DNA of 64,000 bases from CAVQBJ01 sp963819075. Lineage in GTDB: Bacteria > Actinomycetota > Thermoleophilia > Solirubrobacterales > Solirubrobacteraceae. Every line of letters begins with the position of its first letter. Positions within the stretch are counted from its first letter, which is position 1. Below are positions 1 to 7,841 of the stretch, piece after piece. The notes under the pieces were generated by a model that was not told the origin of the DNA, searched no databases, and worked only from the letters and a program-made list of their open reading frames with translations. The DNA lies in the NCBI GenBank assembly GCA_963819075.1, contig CAWFUP010000006.1, forward strand, positions 186,001 through 250,000, read 5' to 3'. A program made the translations under genes and the position numbers.

Positions 1-2
1 TG

Positions 3-158
3 AGCCGGCTGGACTCCGGCCCGGCGGCGGGCGGCTTCGACCTCTCCGACGGGAGCGCGACGAAGGTGTTCGGCAGCGGCCCGGGCACCTACCAGCTCGG
101 CGTGAGCTCCGGTCAGGACTCTGCCAACTGGTCGATCACCGTCCAGGACTACTACTGA
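3..158 (+). CDS. 3' end of an unidentified protein gene (partial)
   Basis: An open frame enters from the left edge and stops with TGA at 156-158, giving the last 51 residues of a protein. The tail is rich in Gly, Ser and Asp and ends in WSITVQDYY. It contains a GPGTYQLGVSSG stretch typical of a beta-sandwich edge in secreted or surface proteins. The start and the rest of the gene lie outside the window, so no function can be assigned. It converges on the dodecin gene that follows. Confidence 0.5.
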   Translation, partial: SRLDSGPAAGGFDLSDGSATKVFGSGPGTYQLGVSSGQDSANWSITVQDYY

Positions 159-171
159 GCGCGACTCCCGG

Positions 172-387
172 CTAGTCGCCGCCGTCGTACTTGAACGAGA
201 TCCCGAGGCGGACGCGGTAGCTGGAGATCGCGCCGTTCTCGATCGTCACGTCCTCGCGGATGACCTCGGCCACCCGCAGGTCGCGGACCGTCTTAGCCGC
301 GGTCTCCACCGCGGTACGAGCGGCGGCCTCCCAGGACTCGCTGCTCACCCCGATCACTTCCGTCACGCGGTACACGCTGTCGGCCAT
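172..387 (-). CDS. Dodecin family flavin-binding protein
   Basis: A 71-residue protein of the usual dodecin length. It has the family pattern: VYRVTEVIGVSSESWEAA (beta1-alpha), TAVETAAKTVRDLRVAEV (helix into beta2), then GAISSYRVRLGISFKYD (beta3). Dodecins form hollow dodecamers that bind flavins in the cytoplasm and are thought to store or buffer them. The position usually occupied by the flavin-stacking Trp (LR-W-xEV in many homologues) is Val39 here, so flavin binding may be altered. The gene stands alone and faces the partial gene to its left. Confidence 0.85.
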   Translation of the reverse strand: MADSVYRVTEVIGVSSESWEAAARTAVETAAKTVRDLRVAEVIREDVTIENGAISSYRVRLGISFKYDGGD

Positions 388-545
388 CAGAGAACCGCCT
401 TTCGTGCTGGGCTTCAGTTGATCGATCAGTGTCTGAGGCGACCGTATCCCGGTGCGCCGCCGCCGTCAACGGGGACCCTGGCGGGCACGAGATCGGCCGA
501 GCCGGCGCGACGCCGGTCGCGCCGAACCGCCAAGATCCGGACCCG

Positions 546-1178
546 ATGCCCGAATCGACCACGCGCACGTACGCGGTCGCCATGGCCGCCTGCACGCCGA
601 TCGTGTCCCGGTGGGGACGGCTGGATGTCTCGGGCATCGAGCACCTGCCTCGCGACGGCCCCGTGCTCCTGGCCGGCAACCACGACAGTTACTGGGATCC
701 GGTGGCGGTCGGGGTCGCGGCGCGGCGCCACCGCCAGGTGCGCGCGCTGGCGAAGTCGTCGCTGTGGAAGATCCATGGCCTCAGCCACGTCCTCGACGGG
801 ATGGGGCAGATTCCGATCGACCGCGGCCGGGGCGACACCGCGGCGCTCGACCAGGCGATCGCCGAGCTGCGCGCCGGCGCATGTATCGGCATCTTCCTCG
901 AGGGCACGCGCAGCCTCGGTCGCGAGCTTCGGGCTCGCAGCGGCTTCGGTCGCCTGACCGCGGCCGTCCCCGAGGCGAACGTCGTGTGCTGCTCGATCGT
1001 CGGCACGACGGACATCCCGCGCTTCCCCACGCGACCTGATGTGCGCATCCGCTTCTTCCCTCCGGAAGGCGGCGGCCTGCGCAGTGGCGAGAGCGCCGGC
1101 GAGCTCGCCGGCCGGCTGCTCGCCGAGATCCGCGCGGAGGCACCGATCGTCGCGGCCGGCCGTGGTGGGGCGGGGTGA
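546..1178 (+). CDS. 1-acyl-sn-glycerol-3-phosphate acyltransferase-like protein (PlsC family)
   Basis: About 210 residues. It has the acyltransferase block I NHDSYWD (residues 45-51, the HX4D catalytic pair) and block III EGTR (119-122, glycerol-phosphate binding). This family moves acyl chains from acyl-CoA or acyl-ACP to lysophospholipid acceptors at the inner face of the membrane. The frame is open back to 429, but ATG 546 puts the catalytic His at the usual distance from the N terminus, so I prefer that start. No strong ribosome binding site is visible. It is a short family member without an obvious membrane anchor, and its true acceptor is unknown. Confidence 0.8.
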   Translation: MPESTTRTYAVAMAACTPIVSRWGRLDVSGIEHLPRDGPVLLAGNHDSYWDPVAVGVAARRHRQVRALAKSSLWKIHGLSHVLDGMGQIPIDRGRGDTAALDQAIAELRAGACIGIFLEGTRSLGRELRARSGFGRLTAAVPEANVVCCSIVGTTDIPRFPTRPDVRIRFFPPEGGGLRSGESAGELAGRLLAEIRAEAPIVAAGRGGAG

Positions 1179-1232
1179 GCCGGGGGTGGGCGTGGGCGGC
1201 CGCCGGAGGCGGCCATGTGGTCGTCGAGGTGG

Positions 1233-1352
1233 GATGTGCTCCCGTACGCCCGCGATGCGGTGCTAATCGAGCACACCTCGGGGCGGGCTCTCGCGGTCGG
1301 GTGGGGTGTGCTCCCGTATGCCCGCGATGCGGTGCTAATCGAGCACACCTCG
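1233..1352. repeat. Two tandem 48-bp hairpin-forming repeats
   Basis: Copies at 1233-1280 and 1305-1352 match at 46 of 48 positions and are separated by 24 bp. Each begins GRTGTGCTCCCGTA and ends GAGCACACCTCG, so the outer arms (GTGTGCTC and GAGCACAC in copy 2) pair. An inner CCGC-GAT-GCGG hairpin sits between them. There is no T run, so these are not classical terminators. They fill the gap between the acyltransferase and phosphoesterase genes and could be a REP-like dispersed element or a structured mRNA tail. Confidence 0.7.
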
Positions 1353-1473
1353 CGCGCGCCCACCGGTCGCTGATCGGCATCCCGGCGCACCAAAGGCGGC
1401 GCCGCGGGCAGCCGCGGCCCATACCGTGACTACGCGGGTGCTGTATAGACTGCGGCCGAGTGGTGGGCCGGCG

Positions 1474-2982
1474 ATGATGGCGAAGCGAGTACGGCGCCTG
1501 CGGCGGGTCACGGTTGGCGCGCTCGCGGTCGCCGCGTGCCTGGCCGGCGTAGCCCCGGCCGCGAGCGCCGCGCTGCCGCCGATCCACCACGTTTTCGTGA
1601 TCGTGCTCGAGAACGAGGGCGCGGCGACGACCTTCGGCTCGAATCCGCCGTCGCCGTACCTCGCCGACACGATGCGCGCGGCCGGCGCCTACCTGCCGAA
1701 CTACTACGGGATCGGGCACGCCAGCCTCGACAACTACATCGCGATGATCAGCGGTCAGGCGCCGACCCCGAGCACGCAGGGAGACTGCCCGACCTACAGC
1801 GACATCACCGGCGGAGGGCTCGACGGAAACGGGCAGGAGACGGGCACGGGCTGTGTGTACCCGGCCAACGTCCCGACGATCGCCGGCCAGCTCACGGCCG
1901 CCGGGCTCACCTGGGGCAGCTACAACGAGTCGATGGGAGACGACCCCGTTCGCGATAACACCACGCCGTCCCGGACCTGCGGGCACCCGGTGCTCAACAC
2001 GGCGGACGGCACCCAGGCGGAGACGGCCACCGACGCGTACGCCACCCGTCACGACCCGTTCGTGTACTTCCATTCGATCATCGACACCGCTCAGTGCGAT
2101 CACGTCGTGGATCTCAACCAGCTGTCGGGCGCGCTCAGCTCGGTGGCGACGACGCCCAACTACGTCTTCATCACGCCCGACCTGTGCTCCGACGGACACG
2201 ACGCCACGTGCGCCAACCACGCGCTCCCGGGCGGGTACGCGGGCATCGATGGGTTCCTGTCCTCGTGGGTGCCGATCATTACGACTTCGCCCGCGTATAA
2301 GCAGGACGGGCTGCTCATCGTCGTCTTCGACGAGGCGGAGGGCGCCGATGCCAGCTCCTGCTGCGGCGAGATACCCGGTCCGCTCGCGGCGCTGCCCGGC
2401 GGCGGGGGACCCGGGGGCGGCGACACCGGGGCCGTGCTGATGTCGCCGTTCATCACTCCGGGCACCGTCTCGACGGTCGCCTACAACCACTACTCGATGC
2501 TCGGCACCATCGAGGACATCTTCGGCCTGCCGCGCCTCGGCTATGCGGCCGGCACGACCGCGTTCGGGTCCGACGTGTTCGTCCCGCCGCGACCGTCCAC
2601 GACCACATCGATGACAACCACGTCGACGACGACGACCACGTCGGCCGTGCCGGTGCCGCAGACGCCCATAAAGCCGCCAACCGCAAGCTGTGTCGTGCCC
2701 AAGCTGCTGCGCGCCAAGCACCACAAGGTCGCAAGCGCGGCGCTGTTGCGAGCGATCGCCGTCGTGCACAGCCGCGGACACGCGGCGATCACGCTGACCG
2801 CGGTCCGCCGGGCGCGGCTCAGCCTCACCGTCAAGCCGCGCAAGGGCAAGCGGCACGCGCTCGCGTCCTTGCTCGCCGCCGCCTGCGGCGACTATCGCTT
2901 CACGTTGCCCGCCGGTCACGGAACGGTCACGATCCGCGCCTCCGTGTCCAGCGGAGCCGCGACCGTTTCACGGGCGTACTGA
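1474..2982 (+). CDS. Secreted phosphoesterase (acid phosphatase / phospholipase C superfamily)
   Basis: About 500 residues. After a basic MMAKRVRRLRR start comes a hydrophobic signal peptide ending near AASA, so the protein is exported. The mature part shows the alkaline-phosphatase-like phosphoesterase pattern: HVFVIVLENEG near its start, then NYYGIGHASLDNYIAMISG, and VVFDEAEG with acidic metal ligands. A Thr/Ser-rich linker (around codons 370-390) joins a small basic C-terminal domain, perhaps for wall attachment. The frame is open from 1426, but ATG 1474 directly precedes the signal peptide. The substrate (phospholipid, phosphosugar or other phosphomonoester) cannot be told from sequence. 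Confidence 0.8.
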   Translation: MMAKRVRRLRRVTVGALAVAACLAGVAPAASAALPPIHHVFVIVLENEGAATTFGSNPPSPYLADTMRAAGAYLPNYYGIGHASLDNYIAMISGQAPTPSTQGDCPTYSDITGGGLDGNGQETGTGCVYPANVPTIAGQLTAAGLTWGSYNESMGDDPVRDNTTPSRTCGHPVLNTADGTQAETATDAYATRHDPFVYFHSIIDTAQCDHVVDLNQLSGALSSVATTPNYVFITPDLCSDGHDATCANHALPGGYAGIDGFLSSWVPIITTSPAYKQDGLLIVVFDEAEGADASSCCGEIPGPLAALPGGGGPGGGDTGAVLMSPFITPGTVSTVAYNHYSMLGTIEDIFGLPRLGYAAGTTAFGSDVFVPPRPSTTTSMTTTSTTTTTSAVPVPQTPIKPPTASCVVPKLLRAKHHKVASAALLRAIAVVHSRGHAAITLTAVRRARLSLTVKPRKGKRHALASLLAAACGDYRFTLPAGHGTVTIRASVSSGAATVSRAY

Positions 2983-3118
2983 GCCGCCACGCTCGCCAAC
3001 TCGTCGAACGGGGCGCCCGCTCCATCAAGCTGCGGGCGCGAGTGGTCGACCTAAGACCACCGATGCTGGACGATGCGGTCCTGACGTCAAGCGCCAATCG
3101 CGCCCCGGGCCTCGAGCG

Positions 3119-4315
3119 ATGAGGCTCCTTCCGACGCGACGCCTCGTGTCGGGAGCGGTGCTGGCCGTCGACGTTCGCTCGGGAGCGACGGACGCCATCC
3201 CCCTCCTGCGGTCCGGAACGAAGCTGAGCCCGGATTACACCGAGCGCCTGCTCGCGGCCGGGATCAACGCCGTATGGGTGGAGGACGCTGCCAGCGACGG
3301 GATCAGCCCGATGCCGCTCATCACCGACGAGATTCGCGCGCAGGCGACGAAGGGCGTGCGCGACGCGATGAGCTCCCTGCGCGAGGGGCGTCAGGGCGCG
3401 TTCGTCTCCGACCGGCAGATCGACCGCCTGCAGAAGCTGTCCTTGCTCCTGGCCGAGCAGCTGCGCAACGCCACCGAGGCGGGCGTCGTGCTCTCAGACC
3501 TCTCGAGCGCCGACGGCTACGCCTACCGCCACGCCGTCAACACGACGGCGCTCGGGCTGCTCATCGGCGAGCGCCTCATCCGCGAGCACGGCTACCTCGA
3601 CTGGGAGCGCAAGGTGCGCTACCACGACATCGACACGCGACTGCTCAAGCTCGGACTCGGGCTGCTCCTGCACGACGTCGGCATGCTGTCGGTGCCCGAT
3701 TCGATCGTGCACAAGGCCGGACCGCTCACTCAGGAGGAGATGGCGGTGATGCGACAGCACCCGGTCGTCGGGGCGAGGCTGTTCAGCAGCTGGACGGTGA
3801 GCCCGCTCGTACAGGCGGTCATTCGCCGTCACCACGAGCGCTGGGACGGCAGCGGCTACCCCTATGGCCTCTGCGGCCAGGACATCCATCAGCTCGGGCG
3901 CGTCGCCGCCGTGGTCGATGTCTATTGCGCGATGACGAGCAACCGCCCGCATGCGCCGGCACGGCCTCCCGAGGTCGCGTGGCAAACGGTAGTCGATGGC
4001 GCCGGCGGTGCCTTCGATCCGCTCATCGTCGAGGTGTTCCGGTCGTATGTGCCGCCGTATCCGATCGGCACCGAGGTATTGCTCAACAGCGGAGAGCGCG
4101 CGCTCGTCGCCGGTTTCGGCGACGCCGGCGGCCTCGAGCGCCCGAGGGTCCGCACGATCGAGGTCGTCGACGGCGAGGAGCACCCCGGCGTCGAGATCGA
4201 CCTGCAGGCAGCGCCGGGACGGATCATCGAGCGCTCCGTCGGCGTCGCCGACCAGGGGCACGGCTCGAGTGCCCACGCGGCCGTAACCCAGCTGCCGGCC
4301 GCCGCAGCGGCCTGA
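3119..4315 (+). CDS. HD-GYP domain protein, probable c-di-GMP phosphodiesterase
   Basis: A 398-residue cytoplasmic protein. The C-terminal two thirds carries the HD-GYP signature: RHAVN (His138), the metal-binding HD pair in LLLHDVGM (185-186), HH at 238-239 and DGSGYP (243-248). HD-GYP enzymes hydrolyse c-di-GMP to pGpG or GMP. The N-terminal ~130 residues resemble the DUF3391-like cap often found ahead of HD-GYP, and the last ~110 residues are a divergent tail. It lies 126 bp upstream of a tandem diguanylate cyclase in the same direction, so synthesis and breakdown enzymes are neighbours. Confidence 0.88.
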   Translation: MRLLPTRRLVSGAVLAVDVRSGATDAIPLLRSGTKLSPDYTERLLAAGINAVWVEDAASDGISPMPLITDEIRAQATKGVRDAMSSLREGRQGAFVSDRQIDRLQKLSLLLAEQLRNATEAGVVLSDLSSADGYAYRHAVNTTALGLLIGERLIREHGYLDWERKVRYHDIDTRLLKLGLGLLLHDVGMLSVPDSIVHKAGPLTQEEMAVMRQHPVVGARLFSSWTVSPLVQAVIRRHHERWDGSGYPYGLCGQDIHQLGRVAAVVDVYCAMTSNRPHAPARPPEVAWQTVVDGAGGAFDPLIVEVFRSYVPPYPIGTEVLLNSGERALVAGFGDAGGLERPRVRTIEVVDGEEHPGVEIDLQAAPGRIIERSVGVADQGHGSSAHAAVTQLPAAAAA

Positions 4316-4441
4316 CGGCTCCGATCGGCGGCGAACGGGTCCGCGCGACGGCGACCCTTTCCCGCCGGGACGAGCCGGAACAACGTCCGACATCGGGCCC
4401 GCGACGTTGCCCGGCGGGCGTATCCGGTCGATGTCGGCACC

Positions 4442-6712
4442 GTGAACCTCGACGCGTTCCTCTGCCGCGACGATGCGGAACGTCGCCGCATGACCGACGC
4501 TGCCCGCCGTCTGCGCGTCGCCACGCCGGTGATCTGTGGACTGTTCGCGATAGCTGGAATGGCGGGTATCGGCGTGTACGGATGGCGCCCCCCCATGGCC
4601 GGCGCGGCGGCGGCGTTGCTGTACGTACTCACGTGGGCGCGCAACACGCCGCGACGCCACCGGCCCGAATACGCGTACGCGCTCGCCTTCGTGGTCGCCG
4701 AGTTGCTGCTCGCGGTGGCAGCGGCGCTGGCCCGCGGTCCGCGGGGCTATGGCCTGGTCATCCTCATCATGCCGGTGCTGCCGTTCGCCGTCGCGTTCCC
4801 GAGGCGAGTCGTAGCCGCCGCGGCCGTGCTCGCTGGGGCGTTGATGCTCGCGGTGACCTTCGGCGTGGACCTGACCGAGCTGCGCGCCTCGCCGCCGGTG
4901 GCCTGGTGCGTGCCGCTCGTGCTCGTCGCGCTTACCGTGACCGTGCTCGTCGTGCGCGACGTCGACGACGCCGCACGCCGCACGGCGTCCGTGGACGATC
5001 TCACGGGGGCGCTCAACCGCGTGGCGCTCCGTCCTCGCCTGGCCGAGCTTCGGCACCAGGCCGCGGCCAGCGGCGCGCCGGTCGGCGTGATCGTCGGCGA
5101 CATCGACCACTTCAAGGCGATCAACGACCGTCACGGGCATGGTGCCGGTGACAAAGTGCTCAAGGGGATCGCCCGTCGCTTGAGCGACTGCGTGAGCGCG
5201 TTCGATCCGGTCTATCGCCTCGGTGGTGAGGAGTTCGTGATCCTGCTGCCCGGCCACGACACGGACTCGGCCTACGACGTCGCGGCGCGCATGCACGCCG
5301 CGGTGCGCGCGCTACCGCTCGACGGCGTGGGTGCCACGATGTCGTTTGGGGTGGCGTCGTCGGACCCCGGCCAGCCGTTCGATTTCGCTGCCGTCTTCGA
5401 GCGTGCCGATGCGGCGCTCTACGCCGCGAAGCACGGCGGCCGCGACCGCGTGAGCACGGTGGGCGAGTTCGAATGCGCGGGCGCCGCGCCGCGGCGGCGC
5501 CGGGCACCGGTTGTCGACGCGGCCGGCGCCGGGCAGCCGCCGCCCGGGCGGGCGCACCGCCTCGTGGGACGCGCGCGGGCCCACAGGCGGGCGCGCGCCG
5601 GGTCGGGGGCGAGCGGCTGGACGCTCGGCGCCGAGGCCTCGTCGGACGACGCCACGCCGGTGACCGAGAAGCTCGAGCACGAGCACGTCCTGGAGGTCAA
5701 CCGACGCCTGACTCCGCTGTTTCGCGTTCTCAGCGTGGCGGCGTTCGTGGGCATCGCGGCCGCCATTCCGTGGTTCGGATGGCAAGTGCTCATCGCCCCG
5801 GGCATCGTGGCGATCCCCGTAGCGCTGGCCGAGGTGTACTCGAACCGCCTCCCGCGCCCGGTCATCTCACTCGCCGCGGGGTGGCTCGTGTTCCAGACGT
5901 CGATCGCGATCGGCTTCCTGTGCGCGCGTGGCGCGCCGCTGTTCGCGCTGTCCCTCTTCGTGCTCATGATCCCGGGGCCGAGCGCGATGCTCCCCGCCCG
6001 CATGGCCGCGATCGCCACCGCCTATACCGCCGGGCTCATGACGGCGGTGGCCCTCATCCTCGGCGGTCCGCAGGTCCGGCACAACCCGGCGATCCTCCTC
6101 TTTCCGCTGGCGCTGCTCGTCGAGGCCGGCTGCGTCGGAGCGATCATCGGACGCTCCGCCGTTGGCGCCCGGGGCGCCGGCGTCGTCGACGAGCTGACCG
6201 GCCTGCTCAATCGCGCTGCCCTGCGCGCCCGCCTGCTCGAGCTCGACGCGCAGGCGATCGGGATGTCCCACGCCGTCGCGGTCCTGCTCATCGATCTCGA
6301 CCACTTCAAGCGGGTCAACGACGCGGCCGGGCATACGCTCGGCGACGCCGTCCTGCGCGAGGCGGCGGTGCGCTTGAGCGCGAGTCTGCGCACGTTCGAG
6401 TCGGCCTACCGCGTCGGCGGCGAGGAATTCCTCGTGCTGCTCCCCGGGGGTGACGTGCGTGCGGCGGTCGGCGTCGCCGAGCGACTGCGCGAGGCCGTTC
6501 GCTCGGAGCCGTGCGCTGGGCAGGCCGTGACGATCTCGATCGGGGTGGCGGTCGCCGATCCGGGCCAGCCACTCGATTACCGCGACACGTTCGCGCGCGC
6601 CGACGCCGCTCTGTATGAGGCCAAACGCAGCGGCCGCGATCGGGTATGCGTTGCCTCGGGCGCCGTGGCGGCGCCGGCCGTAGTCGCCGGCGGGGGAGGG
6701 GTCGCGGCCTAG
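4442..6712 (+). CDS. Membrane protein with two GGDEF (diguanylate cyclase) domains
   Basis: A 756-residue protein built from a duplicated unit: a multi-helix membrane segment followed by a GGDEF domain. The first unit has about five hydrophobic helices (residues ~30-175) and RLGGEEF near residue 260. The second has helices at ~430-570 and RVGGEEF near 658. Both carry the active GGEEF variant that makes c-di-GMP from two GTP. Neither shows a clean RxxD inhibitory site before the motif (SAFD and RTFE). The start is GTG 4442. A close paralogue with the same duplicated layout lies at 47596-49833. No periplasmic sensor domain was recognised. Confidence 0.87.
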   Translation: MNLDAFLCRDDAERRRMTDAARRLRVATPVICGLFAIAGMAGIGVYGWRPPMAGAAAALLYVLTWARNTPRRHRPEYAYALAFVVAELLLAVAAALARGPRGYGLVILIMPVLPFAVAFPRRVVAAAAVLAGALMLAVTFGVDLTELRASPPVAWCVPLVLVALTVTVLVVRDVDDAARRTASVDDLTGALNRVALRPRLAELRHQAAASGAPVGVIVGDIDHFKAINDRHGHGAGDKVLKGIARRLSDCVSAFDPVYRLGGEEFVILLPGHDTDSAYDVAARMHAAVRALPLDGVGATMSFGVASSDPGQPFDFAAVFERADAALYAAKHGGRDRVSTVGEFECAGAAPRRRRAPVVDAAGAGQPPPGRAHRLVGRARAHRRARAGSGASGWTLGAEASSDDATPVTEKLEHEHVLEVNRRLTPLFRVLSVAAFVGIAAAIPWFGWQVLIAPGIVAIPVALAEVYSNRLPRPVISLAAGWLVFQTSIAIGFLCARGAPLFALSLFVLMIPGPSAMLPARMAAIATAYTAGLMTAVALILGGPQVRHNPAILLFPLALLVEAGCVGAIIGRSAVGARGAGVVDELTGLLNRAALRARLLELDAQAIGMSHAVAVLLIDLDHFKRVNDAAGHTLGDAVLREAAVRLSASLRTFESAYRVGGEEFLVLLPGGDVRAAVGVAERLREAVRSEPCAGQAVTISIGVAVADPGQPLDYRDTFARADAALYEAKRSGRDRVCVASGAVAAPAVVAGGGGVAA

Positions 6713-6793
6713 GGTGGTCGGCGTTGGCGGGGGCGGCCGTGGCTCACCGTGGCCAGCGGCCGAGGGGAGACCGGTCGTGGCAGCATTGTGGCG

Positions 6794-7279
6794 ATGCCGC
6801 GCATCGCCACCATCGGGGTCTACGAGTTCGATGCGCGCCGCTTCGTGCAGACGCTCAACGCGGCCGGCGTGGCGCAGCTGATCGACATCCGCCAGCGCCG
6901 CGGCGTGCGGGGCCCGGAGTATTCCTGGGCCAACGCGCGTCGGCTCCAGGTGCTGCTGAGCGACGCCGGGATCGGTTACGCGTATCACCGGGAGTTGGCC
7001 CCGACCACCGAGCTGCGCCACCTGCAATACCGCGAGGACGATCGTCAGGGAGTCGGCAAGCGATCCCGGATGGCGCTCGCGCCCGAGTATGTCCGGCGCT
7101 ACACACGGGAGATCCTCGATCGGGTGCCGCTCGAGCCATTGATCAGCGAGTTGCCGGCGGACGGCATTGGCGCCCTGATGTGTGTCGAGGCCAGTCCGGA
7201 GGCCTGCCACCGATCTCTCGTCGCGAGCCGGGTGGCGGCGCGATTCGGCTTTGAGGTCGCGCACCTGGTGCCCGGATGA
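6794..7279 (+). CDS. DUF488 domain-containing protein
   Basis: 161 residues matching the DUF488 family: TIGVYEFDARRFVQTL at the N terminus, LIDIRQRRGVRGPEYSW in the middle, and CVEASPEACHRSLVA near the end, the Cys-containing block typical of this family. The biochemical role of the family is not established. The frame is open from 6749, but ATG 6794 (MPRIATIGVYEF) agrees with the family start. It lies between a diguanylate cyclase gene and a Ddn-like gene on the same strand. Confidence 0.8.
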   Translation: MPRIATIGVYEFDARRFVQTLNAAGVAQLIDIRQRRGVRGPEYSWANARRLQVLLSDAGIGYAYHRELAPTTELRHLQYREDDRQGVGKRSRMALAPEYVRRYTREILDRVPLEPLISELPADGIGALMCVEASPEACHRSLVASRVAARFGFEVAHLVPG

Positions 7280-7321
7280 ACGAGCGGCGTTTCCCGGACG
7301 AGAGCATGGGAGAATGGCGCG

Positions 7322-7768
7322 GTGTCCGAGCACTACCAGCGGCCCGGGTGGTTTACGACGAACGTCTTCAACCGGCTCGTGGCCGCGCTGACGCGGGCCG
7401 GCGTGAGCGTGTACGGGTCGCGTGTCCTCGAGGTGCAGGGACGCAAGTCGGGCGAATGGCGGAAGACGCCCGTGAACCTGCTCCGCTTCGAGGACGCCGA
7501 CTACCTGGTCGCGCCGCGCGGCCAGACGCAATGGGTCAAGAACCTGCGCGCGAGCGGCCAGGGGCGGTTGCGCGTCGGGCGCCGGACGCAGCCGTTCGCG
7601 GCGGTGGAGCTCGACGACGACGACAAGCCGCAGCTTCTGCGGGCCTACCTGAAGCGCTGGAAGTTCGAGGTCGGCGTCTTCTTCGCCGGAGTGGGTCCGG
7701 AATCCTCGGACGACGAGTTGCGCAGGATTGCGCCGGATCATCCCGTGTTCAGGCTGACCATGTCGTAG
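7322..7768 (+). CDS. Deazaflavin (F420)-dependent nitroreductase family protein (Ddn-like)
   Basis: 148 residues with the split beta-barrel pattern of Ddn/FDOR-A proteins: VYGSRVLEVQGRKSGEWRKTPVNLL, then YLVAPRGQTQWVKNLRASGQ, where the GRKSG and W-x-KNL segments contact F420 or the phosphate region in the family. These enzymes use reduced F420 to reduce quinones or nitro compounds, usually at the membrane face. The start is GTG 7322. Together with the F420-reductase-like gene at 14759 it suggests an F420-producing host. The substrate is unknown. Confidence 0.85.
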   Translation: MSEHYQRPGWFTTNVFNRLVAALTRAGVSVYGSRVLEVQGRKSGEWRKTPVNLLRFEDADYLVAPRGQTQWVKNLRASGQGRLRVGRRTQPFAAVELDDDDKPQLLRAYLKRWKFEVGVFFAGVGPESSDDELRRIAPDHPVFRLTMS

Positions 7769-7841
7769 GTCGCGGACGCCATCCATTGCCCAGGCCGCCG
7801 CAAGGCTTTAGGCCGGTTCGCGGCAGACCGACATAGAGCGC

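Noticed and set aside
1233..1352. Rho-independent terminators
   Set aside because: Hairpins are present but no T run follows either copy and the loops are long, so a repeat element is the better description.
781..2919. Leftward 712-codon open frame opposite the acyltransferase and phosphoesterase genes
   Set aside because: Arg/Gly/Ala-rich composition without motifs. It is an antisense shadow in high-GC DNA across two recognisable genes and an intergenic repeat.
5867..7786. Leftward 639-codon open frame opposite GGDEF, DUF488 and Ddn-like genes
   Set aside because: Composition is that of an antisense shadow. The opposite strand has clear domain motifs throughout.
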